A stretch of 64,000 nucleotides of DNA from Gossypium raimondii (lineage: Eukaryota; Streptophyta; Magnoliopsida; Malvales; Malvaceae). The notes under the pieces were generated by a model. The model was not told the origin of the DNA. It saw nothing but the letters and a program-made list of their open reading frames with translations, and searched no databases. The position numbers and the translations under genes are program-made. The stretch lies in contig NC_068569.1 in NCBI RefSeq assembly GCF_025698545.1, forward strand, positions 24,366,001 to 24,430,000, read 5' to 3'. Below, piece after piece: positions 37,429 through 49,737 of this stretch (the stretch's first letter is position 1; each line of letters starts with the position of its first letter).

Positions 37429-38676
37429 ATGAGGCCTTCTACCCTCTCGATAGGTTCCGACCTATGCCTTCTAGAGAATGAAGAGCTTAACCTCCAAGGA
37501 AGTGACCAATTCCCTAACAACCTTGTAGTTTCCAAAGCCAACATTGATTTTTCCACATTCATTGTTGTTATTTCAAGGGCTCAACTTCTTTTGATCAAAA
37601 GCTCCACACAATAGCTTCCACAACCTAGTAGACAAGCTTCTTTAGACGAGGGGATACCCATAACCTTCATAAGATTAGGCAAGCTAAAGATGCATGAGAT
37701 GAATGTAATGTTGTTAGCTTAAATGACCGAGGTGGACTTTGTAGTAAAAAATTTACAAATTTGCCTTAACATTCTAATAATTCAAGGGAAAATGGACTTG
37801 ATGTTTAAGATGAAGCGAACACCCTTAGAGGAGCTAGAATTTAACAAGGATCCAAACCAGTTTGATAGAGTCTCAAGCTCACCACATTACATCAAGCCTA
37901 TGATGATATTAGTTTGGAATTGTTGAGGAGCTTGACATTGTGGCTTTGTTCGTACGATTTAAGACATTGTTCACTGACACAACCCATAAATTATGGCTAT
38001 CAAAGATACCAAAGTTAAAGCCAAAGATGTCTCGACTATTGTTGAGCAACTACCATTTGATGCTTGGTTTGATATGAATATAATCGAGAGGAAAGGGGAC
38101 ATTTGGTTCCTTTGGCTTTCAGTTGTTGTCACTAACAATCATCTTTGCCACAAAGAACAAGAGATCCATGCAACAGTTAAGGTACATGCTACCAACACTC
38201 AATGGCTTTTATAAGTTATTCATGCAAGTCCTAAACTATGTGAATGTGGACTAGTTTGGCATAATCTAAAGACTATAGATAATTAACACAATATGCCTTA
38301 GCTTGTTATTGGGAATTTTAATAGAATTGTTTCTATATCAAATAAGAAAGGGCCCTTCCAACTTTCTTGTCCCAAAATAGAGAGTTTCATAATTGCATAA
38401 ATTGTTGCAACCTCTTCGATCTTAGTTTCAAGAGTTTACATTTCACTTAAACAAATTTTTTAAGGACTAACAACACCTAATTCAAGAAAGGATCAATTAT
38501 GGTTTCGCTACTCCTCAATGGAATACCACTAACCCTAAAGCCCAAGTGAGTTGCTTACCAAGACTAGATTGGACCATTGTTTGATTTTCCTTACACTTTC
38601 TAATTTGCAATGGCCAATATGTAAAAGTTCATTCCACTTCTTACAAATGTGGCTTGATGACCTTGAGTTCCAAGAC
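37429..38676 (+). mobile_element. L1-type LINE, 5' part (endonuclease), interrupted
   Basis: From about 37,905 the plus strand reads ILVWNC-stop-GA...CGFVRT, the standard start of plant L1 endonuclease (ILxWNxRG). It continues with a block at 37,993-38,214 (WFLWLS...EQEIHATVKV) and LVIGNFNRIV, the GDFN box with Asp changed to Asn, near 38,303-38,332. Open stretches at 37,429-37,926 may be ORF1, but that is weaker. Stops and frameshifts show it is dead. The sequence stops exactly at the AAGAC duplication (38672-38676) of the large inserted LTR and resumes at 51,850. Confidence 0.75.
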
Positions 38677-39786
38677 TGTGACACCTCACACTTGACCCAG
38701 TCATCGGATCCAAATGCATGATAACATATTATGTTGCCAGAGCAACTCAGACTATCTCAATCCAATTAGGGAATAATTCAAAAATATTTATGACATTTTA
38801 TAACATAACATAACATAACATTTAATGTATTATACCTTAACCTGGTTAATTGAGTGATTTAATACCTATGAACATGCATACTAGTTCGATCCATTTTATA
38901 GCATCACCGACCCCTAAGGCTATTAATAAATAAGTCACATGGTCTTTCACAAGATTTTGTAAATCACAATCTCATTTTGATCATATCAATACACTACAAG
39001 GCTTTACATTTTATTTTCAGGTATTAATCATATTAATTCATTTCATAACATTGATATGTACCAATTCCATAATCAAACATGTGACATCTTTATATTTCAT
39101 TTCAAATTTACTTTGTATTTTAATCATATTGTAGTAATGTTTTAGCCCTTATGAACTAGAAACGAACTTAAGATGGATACACGAATCACCAACACACCAA
39201 TATAAAATGCACACAATGCTCATTGGTACATTCGAAATAATATGCACCCAACACTCATCAATATAAATTGAAGTAATATGTGCCCAACACTCATCCATAC
39301 GTTGAAAGTAATACACACCCAGCACTCATCGATATAAACCAAGAATCTTCGTATAACAAATCCTATGACATGCCTACTATACTCGTAACTCTATTTGAGA
39401 CTGTTTAAAAGGACATTCATAATTACAAAATCCACATTCTCATATCTTTTATTTAAATACATAGCATTTTTATATTTCTTTCATTTTGTTATCATGCTTT
39501 CACATATCATTTATCTATTAAGCATGTTTTTATATAACTCTAATGATCTATCACTAAATCAAAACATGTAATACACATTCATACATACAAGATTTCAACA
39601 AAATATTAAGTATCAATTACAACTTTCCATTCATGAAATGAATCATTAACATCATACCAATTATTCTTTTCATTATACTATCATTACACTAAATCATTAC
39701 AATTACTAAAACTCAACCTTCCTTTCATGAGATTAACCATTAATATCCCTTCATTTTATTTTGTTCAATATCTTTCCTTTCAAGAT

Positions 39787-39788
<2 letters not shown>

Positions 39789-39826
<38 letters not shown>
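39789..39826. repeat. (AT)n microsatellite
   Basis: About 18 uninterrupted AT units within LTR element E; likely polymorphic. Confidence 0.95.
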
Positions 39827-39829
<3 letters not shown>

Positions 39830-42635
39830 CAATTCATACTATTTTATTTCAACTCACACATCTAATTAACAACTAATAGTCTAGGTTCTCATACCAACAA
39901 AGATTACTCGTGTATCTAACATATAATCCAACAATCACCATTTAAAAGCTTACTCAACAAGTAGAAACCATAATCAAAACAACAATTAACATCAATATAT
40001 TTGCAAGCCAAATATTTAATTATCTTATGCAATGAAGGCAAATTATGCTAGCAAAAATTGATTTCGTTATCCGTCACCCATTTTCGCCTTGACCCTTGAC
40101 ATTCTGACATCATTATTAGCTACATACGACAGATTTGGTTATGAGAATAAAGTTAGTACTTCACTCAATTAAGGCATATTCAACAACCAACATATTTGTA
40201 TTTTTTTTTTACATTTAGGTCCCTTTTAACCTCAATATTCGAAATGCTCGTATCTCAAAGTTTACCCAATCAAATCTAAATTCAACTTTGTAAATATACT
40301 ACTGGGACTTCAATCTATCATTATTTGTTAGCAATCCTCAAATTTCTCATCTTATTCACATAATTGATCTCTTAGCTTATAATCTAATTCATTAACTAAT
40401 TCAATATAATCCTCTCATTTCTAGCATAATTCAAACTTGTTGAACCATAGTCTAAATTTATCACTTCTAAACATCCAAGACCAAATTTTTCCTTTTCAAA
40501 TTATTTAATAATTAACAAAGCAACTATGTAGAAATTTCAATCATTTCTTCAACCTCATCAATGGGTTCATAAATTCTATAATTTCTAACCAAAATTTAAC
40601 TTAAAATTTAATGGAATAACCACTTACCTAAAGAAGTAGCTCACAACATGAGCTTGATGAATACTTGAAAAAGCTTTCTCTTTCCCTTGAGTGAATCGGT
40701 GATAAAGAGAAAATAATGGACTCTTCTCTCTCCCATTTTCACTAATATAATACATAATTATAATATAACTTTAATTAATATAAGGGTTAAATATAAAATT
40801 ACTATCCAAACTTGTCCACTTCTCTCAAATTGGTACCCAAACTTTTTTTCGTCAACAAAATCGGTACCTGAGTCTAACGCCGTTAAGTTTAGAACACGTG
40901 ACAGAATAATATTGTGACAAATGATATAAATGACATCATGGTGATGTCATAATCTAAAAAAATCTTTTTTTGACTTTTCTCCCCCCTACAATTTTCCTCT
41001 CGTTCCTTTTTTCTTCTTCTTCTTCCTCCATTAACTTTTTCTTGTTTGGCAAAAACAGTCAACAAATTTTTTCCACCAGTATTTTCCTTCTTCAAGCTTA
41101 AAACCCTTCTCTCCCATTTATTTTTTGTTTATTTCTCGAGAAAAAAAGTAGTTCATATCGCCTATTGTGTTTGTTTAAAAAGAACCCAATTCATATTTAT
41201 TTTTTCTGTTTGTTTCTAGAGAAAAAAACCCAATTCACATTACTCAATCAAAACATTTTGGAAAACAGATGTCAACATGCCATGAGCAGCCATTTTAGCT
41301 AAACAACATAATTTTGTATCCTAAAGGAAAATCCTTTACACAAAAATTACATGAAACATATACTCCACTTAGCTCTAAACCTCAATTCAAATCATATGCA
41401 CTTAGCAGAACATAAATTCTTTCTCAATAACAAATGTAGCTAAGTATTATTTGTGGAAACAATGTAGCTAAGTTTTAAAGTAAGTCAATAGTTGAACGGC
41501 TTAAAATATTTTATCAAATTACACTTTTAAATTACTTTTCTCCTAAAGGAATCACAGATCAAAACAATAGCCAATAATGCATAACAAATACAAATCCATC
41601 ATCAACAAAACTTAAGCTTTTTCAAATCAAACCTGTAACATCCCTAACTCGTCTCCGTCGTCGGATTAGGGTTATGAAGTATTACAGCATATATCAAAAC
41701 AATTTACATCATTCAACTATTCATTTATTAATAACAACATTCGAATATGCATTTCATTCTTAGCAAAATAACATTTATGGGCTTGAAAACAAGCTTACAG
41801 GGTCCTAAAAATAGTTTGGGAACAATCAGGGACTAATTTGAATCAAAACAAAAAAAAATGAAAAATTTTAAAAATTTTAGAAACAGGGATCACACGACCG
41901 TATGGCCAAGCCGTGTGAAAAAGGTCAGCCGGTGTGGCTACCCCACACGCCCGTATGGATACCCCACACAGCCGTATGCTCAAACCGTGTAAGCAACTGT
42001 GACTGTGTGAAAAATCTTACACCTAAAATTATTAAGGCACACAGCCGTGTGATAGCCCGTGTCCCAAGCTGCGTGCACCTTAAAAAGCTTCCAAAACAAT
42101 ACATACTTTCATCCAAAACTTAAATACCAAGCCAAATCAAAATCAACCATTTCCATACTTTAAAAACACATTTAAACAAACCCAAAACATGCCAAAATAT
42201 TTAACCTAAGTGCCTAACCAATGTGTCCTCATTGACATCTCAATTCAATTATCAACCTTAATTTACATGCCACACCAAACTAATTTGCATTCAAGATCAT
42301 AAGTTCATATATAAAACTTGTAAAACCCCGACCCATATCCGTCACTGGATTAGAGTTACGAGGCATTTCCGATCAAAACCCGACTCAGAATTTTTTTTAT
42401 ACTAACTCAACCACGAAATTTCATTCCATATATATATTTTATCACATAACCAATTAAAATCAAACATGCATCTTTAATCAAATTTCATATACTAACCATG
42501 TTTCAACAATTCATCCATATCATTATCATTTACTAATCAAAATTTAATATCATAAATCAAGCATTTATCCAAACATTTATTTCATTTCAATTTACTAACT
42601 ATACTACATATTACAAACAAAGGAAATCTACCCTG

Positions 42636-43050
42636 TTTGGACAGCTCTTATACATCTAAATTGAGCAGCATATATATATATATACACAAAATTGGACAGC
42701 ATTTATACACCAAAATTTGACAGCATATATATACAAAATTGGACAACATTTATACACTAAAATTGGGCAGCATATATATACCAATTTGGACAGCACTTAT
42801 ACACAAAATTTGACAGCATGTATATACAAAATTGGACAGCACTTATACACAAAATTTGACAGCATGTATATACAAAATTGGACAACATTTATACACTAAA
42901 ATTGCGCAGCATATATATACCAATTTGGACAGCACTTATACACAAAATTTGACAACATGTATATATAAAATTGGACAGCATTTATACACTAAAATTGGGC
43001 AGCATATATATACCAATTTGGACAGCATTTATACACCAAAATTGGGCAGA
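42636..43050. repeat. Minisatellite, about 23-bp units
   Basis: Some 17-18 imperfect units of the form AAATTGGACAGCATTTATACAC, with variants GGGCAGCATATATATACC and TTTGACAGCATGTATATAC arranged in a higher-order pattern of about two to four units. Frames through it read as repeated YTxxLDS/IGQHxYT words, which are repeat translation rather than a gene. Confidence 0.9.
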
Positions 43051-43934
43051 TATATTCGATTTTTGTATATAAATAAATTAATCCATTATATATATATACT
43101 AAGCCATAACCAATATCATGCTCATCATTATAGGCCATATCATTAACTTATTATACTTATACACTTAAACTATCATTTTAAATCAACCCTACCATTGAAA
43201 CATGTCAATTTCAATTTATAAATCATCTCCTATATTCACTTAACTACTAAATCCAATCAAACTATATATAACATTTACATATATAATACATAACTTAGAC
43301 ACTTAACTTAACATTACTTATTTTAATGAATATAACAAACTTACTTACTTCAACCACATAAATATCGAAACACTTGAATGAAATCACCATGCACATATAT
43401 ATACACATTACCATATAAATACTAACCATAATATACTAATCCATGATCATAGTATGCTTAAACCATAATTCAGCCCAAAACCAAACACAAACAAGAAAAT
43501 TAAATCATTTTCGCATGGCTCAATATTACATGTTCCAAAATCAAGCATTTCAGCTACGCTATTCATGCCATAAGATCGAATTCAAAATTAACAAAATACC
43601 GAGAGGAGTCGATAGTGTGATAATCTTCTCTGACGATCCCCGAGCTCATAACCAACTTCCAAAATCTATAAAACGAAGAGCAACATACACACAGTAAGCT
43701 ATTTAAGCTTAGTAAGTTATAAGCAAAAATATAATTATCGACAATTACATATTAACATTTTATTACCAAAGCCGAATATGCATAATATCAAATTCAAATA
43801 ACCATCTTACCTTATTTCCATGTAAACAAATAACTAACACATACCTGAATCTGTAATTTAATTTCAAATTCAGTCTTTATTTCACATTGCCCGTTGAACC
43901 ATTCGGAATTAAAAAGGATACGCGGATAGTCGGA

Positions 43935-44065
43935 AACTCGTACAATGCCAACGTCCCAGACGTGGTCTTACATGTAATCACATATCGATGCCACTGTCCC
44001 AGACAGGGTCTTACACATAAACACAAGTCAATGCCAACGTCTCAGACGTGGTCTTACACGATAGT
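43935..44065 (-). repeat. Threefold approx. 54-bp repeat in LTR C
   Basis: Three units with the core CGTC(C/T)CAGACGTGGTCTTACA, or its variant TGTCCCAGACAGGGTCTTACA. The same triple array occurs inverted in LTR D at about 49,619-49,735, so it is an old property of the family. Confidence 0.85.
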
Positions 44066-46868
44066 ACATATCGGAAATCCTATGTCATGACATATGTTAC
44101 CTATCTATTCCTAGGGTTCGTACGGGACTTTCAGACAACGTATCTTTATTAAATCGAACTCGAAATATCGCTCCTTCGCTCAATATACATTCGACCATAC
44201 ACAATTATATTCACAAAAATTTCATTCATCATATAACATATATATTATCAAATTTAATGACATTTATGTGCTTATAGACTTACCTCGGATATCGTCGACT
44301 GTTAAATCGGCTATTCGACCACTTTTGTCTTTCCCCGATCCAAATCTGATTTCTTTAATTCTTGATCTAAATCAAGGATTACAAGTGTCAAACCAAGCTT
44401 TCTCTTTTTTTTTCTTTTTCTTTTGAAGTTTCGGCTAAAATGATGAACTTTTTGCATGTTTCTTTTATTTTTATGTTTTATTATAACATATATTATCATA
44501 ATTTTTTTGTTTACCAATTTAACCTTAAATAAATAATTTATAAAACATATAATATAAGGGCAATGTTGACCATTACCACCCACTATCATCTAAATGGCAT
44601 AATTGCCATATAAAACCCACATTTTTAAAAGACAACAATAATTAAGTGCTTTTATAATTAACCACTAAATTTTCATTTTAAGCGATTAAGCCCTATTATC
44701 AAATTAAACACTCAAACAATAAAATTAATTCACGAAACTTTCACAATATAAATTCACACATAATAAACACAGAAAATAATATTAAATATATATATATTTT
44801 TTAGACTCAGATTTGTGGTCCCGAAACCACTGTTCCGATTAGGGTCAAAATCGGGCTGTTACAAAACTCATGCCAAACTTATCATTTCTTCTTATCCATT
44901 CACATTCATTCAGATCATGATTTAAACACTTAAATAAGGTTTATATCAAATGACCAAAACAACTTTATATGAACATATTCACACCAAGATTAAAGGCACA
45001 TACACAAGCTTATACCAAGCTTAAAACATAATATTTGTAATAAGTATCCAAACATATACAAATACACCTATTACATGCCATATAACCCAAAATAAACATA
45101 TCAAAATCTACCAAAATGTATATGGATAGTTTGATCTTCAAGTTGATTCGATCACCCGACTCCACAAAACATTATTTACAAGGAACAAGAAAGAACACGA
45201 GTAAGCTTCACTAGAGCTTAGTAAGTTCAATTGTTAAAACGATAAAGCTTACTGAATTAAACATAACAATTTTAATAACAAGATTAAAAATCAGAGTTTC
45301 CCGTCAACAACAATCCACAACAGGTGAGTTTATAGATAAATAAGTACGTGATCATTCACTAGCAAGCCACAATGCTATCAAAAGATTCATGAATAATCTT
45401 TCAACAATTCAATAGCAAGACATTTAACACAAGAAATATTGCCCGATGAATGATATACAGATATGAGTACACAGTTATCCATCCGAAACACACCAAGCGC
45501 TCAAACGAGCCAATCCAATCGATGCCTCGACACCAAGTGCCTAGCCCGTAGGCTAACATCTCCATGAAAACACGTCTGGAAACTAAATGCCAAGCCCGAA
45601 GGCTTTACATTCTCCCTCGGTAACATGCCAGAATCACTATAATATATCGTGATAGTCCGCAACAAGTGCTAAACTTCGGTATATTAAGTGTAAAATCACA
45701 AGTTATAAATCACCGTCTCATCTCAAATCAATCACCGTATCGTGCACACTATAACCTATTGGCATGCCAATCGTACTCTATCCTACGTTTATCCGACTCA
45801 AGAGTTATCATCACTAAAATATTATAAACGATTCAGCACTTCAATTCTTATTAATTTAGCATCTAATATATTAAATTGAACATTCTCCAATCAGTTTTTT
45901 CACTCAATATGCAATTCAAAATATAGTAAATTAAACCGAATGAAATTACTAGGGATAACTGCAGAGTTTTCAACATTTATTTCAATTATTAACTTCAATT
46001 CGGCTCAAGGGACTATTCAACAACTTTTCCTTTTCCTTTATTTTCTACTTGATCTTAATCTATAATATAATTTATTTCAATTATTAACTTCAATTTCATA
46101 TACTATTCAATTTACTACACATAACTTCTTATTTACAATTTTGTACATTTGACCCAAACATTTACACTTTATTCAATTTAGTCCCTAAAGCCAAATCAAG
46201 TTTAATTATACAATTAAATCCTCAACCCATAGAACCGAATTTTAACCACGTCAAAACAGTTCATATATGCTAAAATTTCACAAGAAAACCATACTTATTT
46301 TTGTTTATTTCCAATTAAATCCCTAAACTTAAAAATCATACAAAATCTCTTAACAAAATATTTCTAACACCCAAGTATTGAAATCTACCGTTAAACTTCA
46401 AAAACACCCTAAACTCATCAACGACATCTTCCAAAACATTTGACAGTTTCAAAAATAGAGGTACGGGTTAACTAGACCTAGTTGCAACGATTCATTAAAA
46501 AATTTAAGATAAACACACTTACATGCAAGGGAGAAATAACAAACCAAAGCTTCTTCTTCTCCCGACAATGGCATTTTTTTCTCTAGCCAAAAATATAACC
46601 AAAATGAGGACCAATTTCTTTTATTTTCTTTTGTTTTCATTTCAACTTAATTACAAAAATGTCATTCCCTATATTTTTAATCCATTTCCAATCACCTACC
46701 GTTCACTAACTATTGAAATGGCTTATTTGCCATATTAACCCATCCTATTTTACTTAAACACCCAATTAGCACTAAAACTTTGCACTTTTTATGATTTAGT
46801 CTTTTTTAATTAATTGACTATCCAAACATCAAAATTTCTAAACCAAATTTTAGTACAATACTAATGAC

Positions 46869-47309
46869 TAGAGGTGATCATGGGTTGGGCTACCTGGCCC
46901 GGCCCGACGGCCCACCTGAAAACTGGGAGGGTTCGGGTAAAAATATAGGCCCGAAATATAGGTTTGGGCAAAAAAACGAGGCCTGTTTAGAAAACGGGTC
47001 GGTCCTCGGGTAAAACTTTTTTGGCCCAGGCTCGACCCGGCCCAGCCCGAATTATATATTAAATATATTTTTTTTATTTTTAATCAAATATATATATTTA
47101 TTTTTAATCAAATATATATTTTATATACATTAAATATATATTTAATATGGGCCGGGTCGGGCTGAGCTCGGCTCGGGCTTAGTAATTTTCTTTCGGGTCG
47201 GGCTTGAACAAATTTTTAGGCCCATATTTCGGGTCGAGCTTGAATCGGGCCTAAAATTTTGTCTGGGTCTAACCTGAACCCGACCCGGGCCGACCCATGA
47301 TCACCTCTA
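46869..47309. mobile_element. hAT-type MITE, 441 bp, in LTR B
   Basis: Perfect 17-bp terminal inverted repeats TAGAGGTGATCATGGGT, flanked by an 8-bp duplication CTAATGAC (46861-46868 and 47310-47317). An 8-bp TSD with T/CA-GGTG-type ends is typical of the hAT superfamily. The interior is rich in GGGTCGGGC/GCCCGACCC words and AT-rich in the middle. No transposase. Confidence 0.92.
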
Positions 47310-47530
47310 CTAATGACCTCGTAAATATTACTCACGTTGAAATTGTGGTCCCGAAACTACTATTTTCGAAACAGGTTGTTACAAAACCCACATCAAAAAG
47401 AATTTTTCTTAATTACAAGAAAAATAAAACAAAGAGACCCACAAAAAATCACCATATTTTAATAATCTAAAACAAACCCACATCATAAAATTTGAAGCTA
47501 AAATGAAAAAAAAGGTTAAGAAAATTTACT

Positions 47531-47647
47531 AATTTGAAGTTTCTTGTCAAGCTTGTTGATTTCAACAAACACCTCTTCTTGTTCTTTCCTTAACCGATCG
47601 AGTTCCTTTAAGTTTTCCAAGATTAAAGCAATGTTCGGTGACGACAT
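47531..47647 (-). pseudogene. Captured SGF29-like first exon within the Mutator-like element
   Basis: From ATG at 47647 the minus strand reads an open 39-codon segment containing MSSPNIALILENLKELDRL, RKEQEEVFVEINK and LDKKLQ. I recognise this as the conserved N-terminus of plant SAGA-associated factor SGF29 (MSSPxI..ILENxKELDRLRKEQEEVLxEINKxxKKLQ). The match stops after KKLQ, where a GTAA-like intron start would be expected. Only a gene piece is present, inside Mutator inverted repeats, as in Pack-MULE capture. The family name comes from memory of the motif, so a database search is needed for certainty. Confidence 0.55.
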
Positions 47648-49614
47648 CGTATCCTGTTCTTTGTCTTCGCCAGAAATACAATGTTGCCTGTTTTACAGGA
47701 TAACTTAAAGCTATATTTTTTTGCTCAAGAAAAAAATTGTTGGCTAGGCTTAAGACAACCCATAAAGCACTCGATCACGATCAACTTTGTACGCCTATTT
47801 GGGTATTGAGCATTTACCTGTAAAAATGAAATTTCTTGGAATGTATAATTGCAACTCCGTAAAATGGAATCAAGTAACTTTTTTCTTACATATGGAACCA
47901 TTCATATATGTGGGGATAACATATAGATTTATTTTAAACATATAGAATATAGATTTATTTTATAGGTACCTGTTTGTATCCATTTGATTCGATTGACTTT
48001 TGCTTGAGTTGAATGATGAAAAATTATCATGTTTGGTTCCTTTGGAGGATGGATCTAGAAAAATTCACCTATCCTAATAACAAAAAAACCTGCCAAACAA
48101 GAAGAAGAAACTTGGGTTGAAAGAAGAAGAAAGAAGGGGAAAAAAAAAGAACGACCAAAAATAGGGGGAAGGAAAAGTCAAAACAAGAAAAAAAGTTTTT
48201 TTTAGATTATTACCATGATTTCATTTATGCCACGTGTCACAATCTTATTTTGTCATGTGTCTTAAACTTAACGACGTTAGACTCAAGTATATATTTAGTT
48301 GACAGAAAAAAAAATTTGGGTACCAATATGAGAAAAAAAACTATAAATACCAAATTGGGAGAAGTTGACACGTTTGGGTACTAATTTTTTATTTAACTCT
48401 TAATATAATTAATAATAATAAAACAAGGATCACTCTTTATTCAAGAGTTTGGATAGTGGATTTTTATGTTATAGATCATTCTCATTCACCACTTCATGTT
48501 TAAATTAGCCACTAAAGATTTTGATTAATTTCTAACCAAGTCCTTGATCAAAGAATTTCATTCATTAGCCCTTATTCGTCTCAATTAAATTCTATACTAC
48601 TTGATAATTTATGCAATCCAATTTTAGTGTCCTCTTTACATCAAAGCTAAATAATAATTTAATGACATTTAACATAATGTTCAAATCAAATATTTTAGAG
48701 TGTTACAACCATCTCTTTAGGGACATATTTAGTTCCCACCTAATTTCCTCAATTTAATCACATTACAATTTGGTCATTGTACTGCATAATTAATGAGCTT
48801 CCAACCTAGCCCCTGTACTGTAAAAGCCCGATTTTGGCCCTAATCGAAATAGTGGTTTCGAGACCACAAATCTGAGTCTGAAAAATATTTTTAATATTAT
48901 TTTTTGTGTTAATCATGTGTGAATTTACATGTGTGAAAGTTTCTTGAATTAATTTTATTGTTTGTGTGTTTAATTTAATAAAAGGACTTAATCGCGTAAA
49001 ATGTGAAATTAACTAATTAATATGTAAAGTGTTAACTTGCTAATGTCTTTATAATGTGAAGTCCTTAATAGGAAATTTGGCCATTTATTTATATAGTGGA
49101 CGGCATTATGTTATAATATATATAGTTTTTATATTATTTATAAAGCTTATAATATATATTATATTATATTATAAATTTATTATGATAATGATAATAAAAA
49201 AAGAAGACAAACATTAAAGAGGCCATTATCACCTATTCTTGGCCGAAACTAAAAGAGAAAGAAAATAAGAAACAAGCTAGGTATTCGGCACTTTCAAGTC
49301 TTGATTAAGATCAAGAACTGAAGAAAACAGAATTAGATCGAGGGAAGTCGAAAGTAGTCGAGTAGTTGATTTCGTCTGTCGATATCCTAGGTAAGTCTAT
49401 AAGCACATAAATGTTGTTAAATTTGCAAATGTATAAATGTTATTTGTTGAATTGAATTTTTTGGATATATATGTGTATTGGCTGAATGTGTGATAAGCCA
49501 GGAAATTTTATTTCGTGTTCGATTCGATCGAGATATGTTGTCCGAAAGCCCCGTACAAACCCTAGAAATAGTTAGGATACATATGTCATGACATAGGATT
49601 CCGATATGTGTTTT

Positions 49615-49737
49615 CGTGTAAGACCACGTCTGGGACGTTGACATCGACCTGTGTTTACTTGTAAGAACCTGTCTGGGACAGTGGCATCGGTATGTGATTA
49701 CATGTAAGACCACGTCTAGGACGTTGGCATTGTACAA
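49615..49737 (+). repeat. Threefold approx. 54-bp repeat in LTR D
   Basis: Three units with core AAGACCACGTCTGGGACGTTG, or the variant GAACCTGTCTGGGACAGTGG, in direct order. They are counterparts of the array in LTR C. Confidence 0.85.

Larger units (their letters stand above)
42319..44863 (-). mobile_element. Solo LTR C, 2.55 kb, nested in LTR B
   Basis: Begins TGTAAAACCCCGACCC and ends GGGCTGTTACA with a perfect AAACT duplication (42314-42318, 44864-44868). It is the same family as LTR D at 48,819, in opposite orientation: both contain a threefold CCAACGTC-CAGACGTGG-type repeat and a matching GACGATCCCCGAGCTC block. No coding sequence or second LTR. Confidence 0.9.
41634..47383 (-). mobile_element. 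Solo LTR B, about 2.75 kb of its own sequence, interrupted by LTR C and a hAT MITE
   Basis: Begins TGTAACATCCCTAAC and ends GGTTGTTACA with a perfect AAACC duplication (41629-41633, 47384-47388). Own sequence is 41,634-42,318, 44,869-46,868 and 47,318-47,383. It is inverted relative to LTRs A and D. The left end carries a dense set of CACACGG/CCGTGTG motifs (about 41,890-42,075). An imperfect repeat with words such as AAGTGCCTAGCCCGTAGGC lies near 45,525-45,610. Confidence 0.87.
40784..48399. mobile_element. Mutator-like element (probable Pack-MULE), about 1.86 kb of its own sequence, interrupted by an LTR
   Basis: Long terminal inverted repeats lie at about 40,784-41,057 and 48,086-48,399. 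Both begin G(G/A)GTTAAATA and share inward landmarks: GTGTCAACTTCTC-like, ATTGGTACCCAAA, GAGTCTAACG and GTTAAGTTTA. A perfect 9-bp duplication TTAATATAA flanks it (40775-40783 and 48400-48408), as expected for Mutator transposition. No transposase is present. Own sequence is 40,784-41,633 plus 47,389-48,399. The right part carries an SGF29-like exon (see 47,531). Confidence 0.85.

Noticed and set aside
42717..43146. Two open frames of 60-104 codons with repeated IGQHxYT/LDSTYTQN words
   Set aside because: They are translations of the 23-bp minisatellite in solo LTR C; no gene evidence.
47160..47300. GC-rich GGGTCGGGC sequence that could look like a CpG island or promoter
   Set aside because: It is the arm of the hAT MITE, mirrored at the other end.
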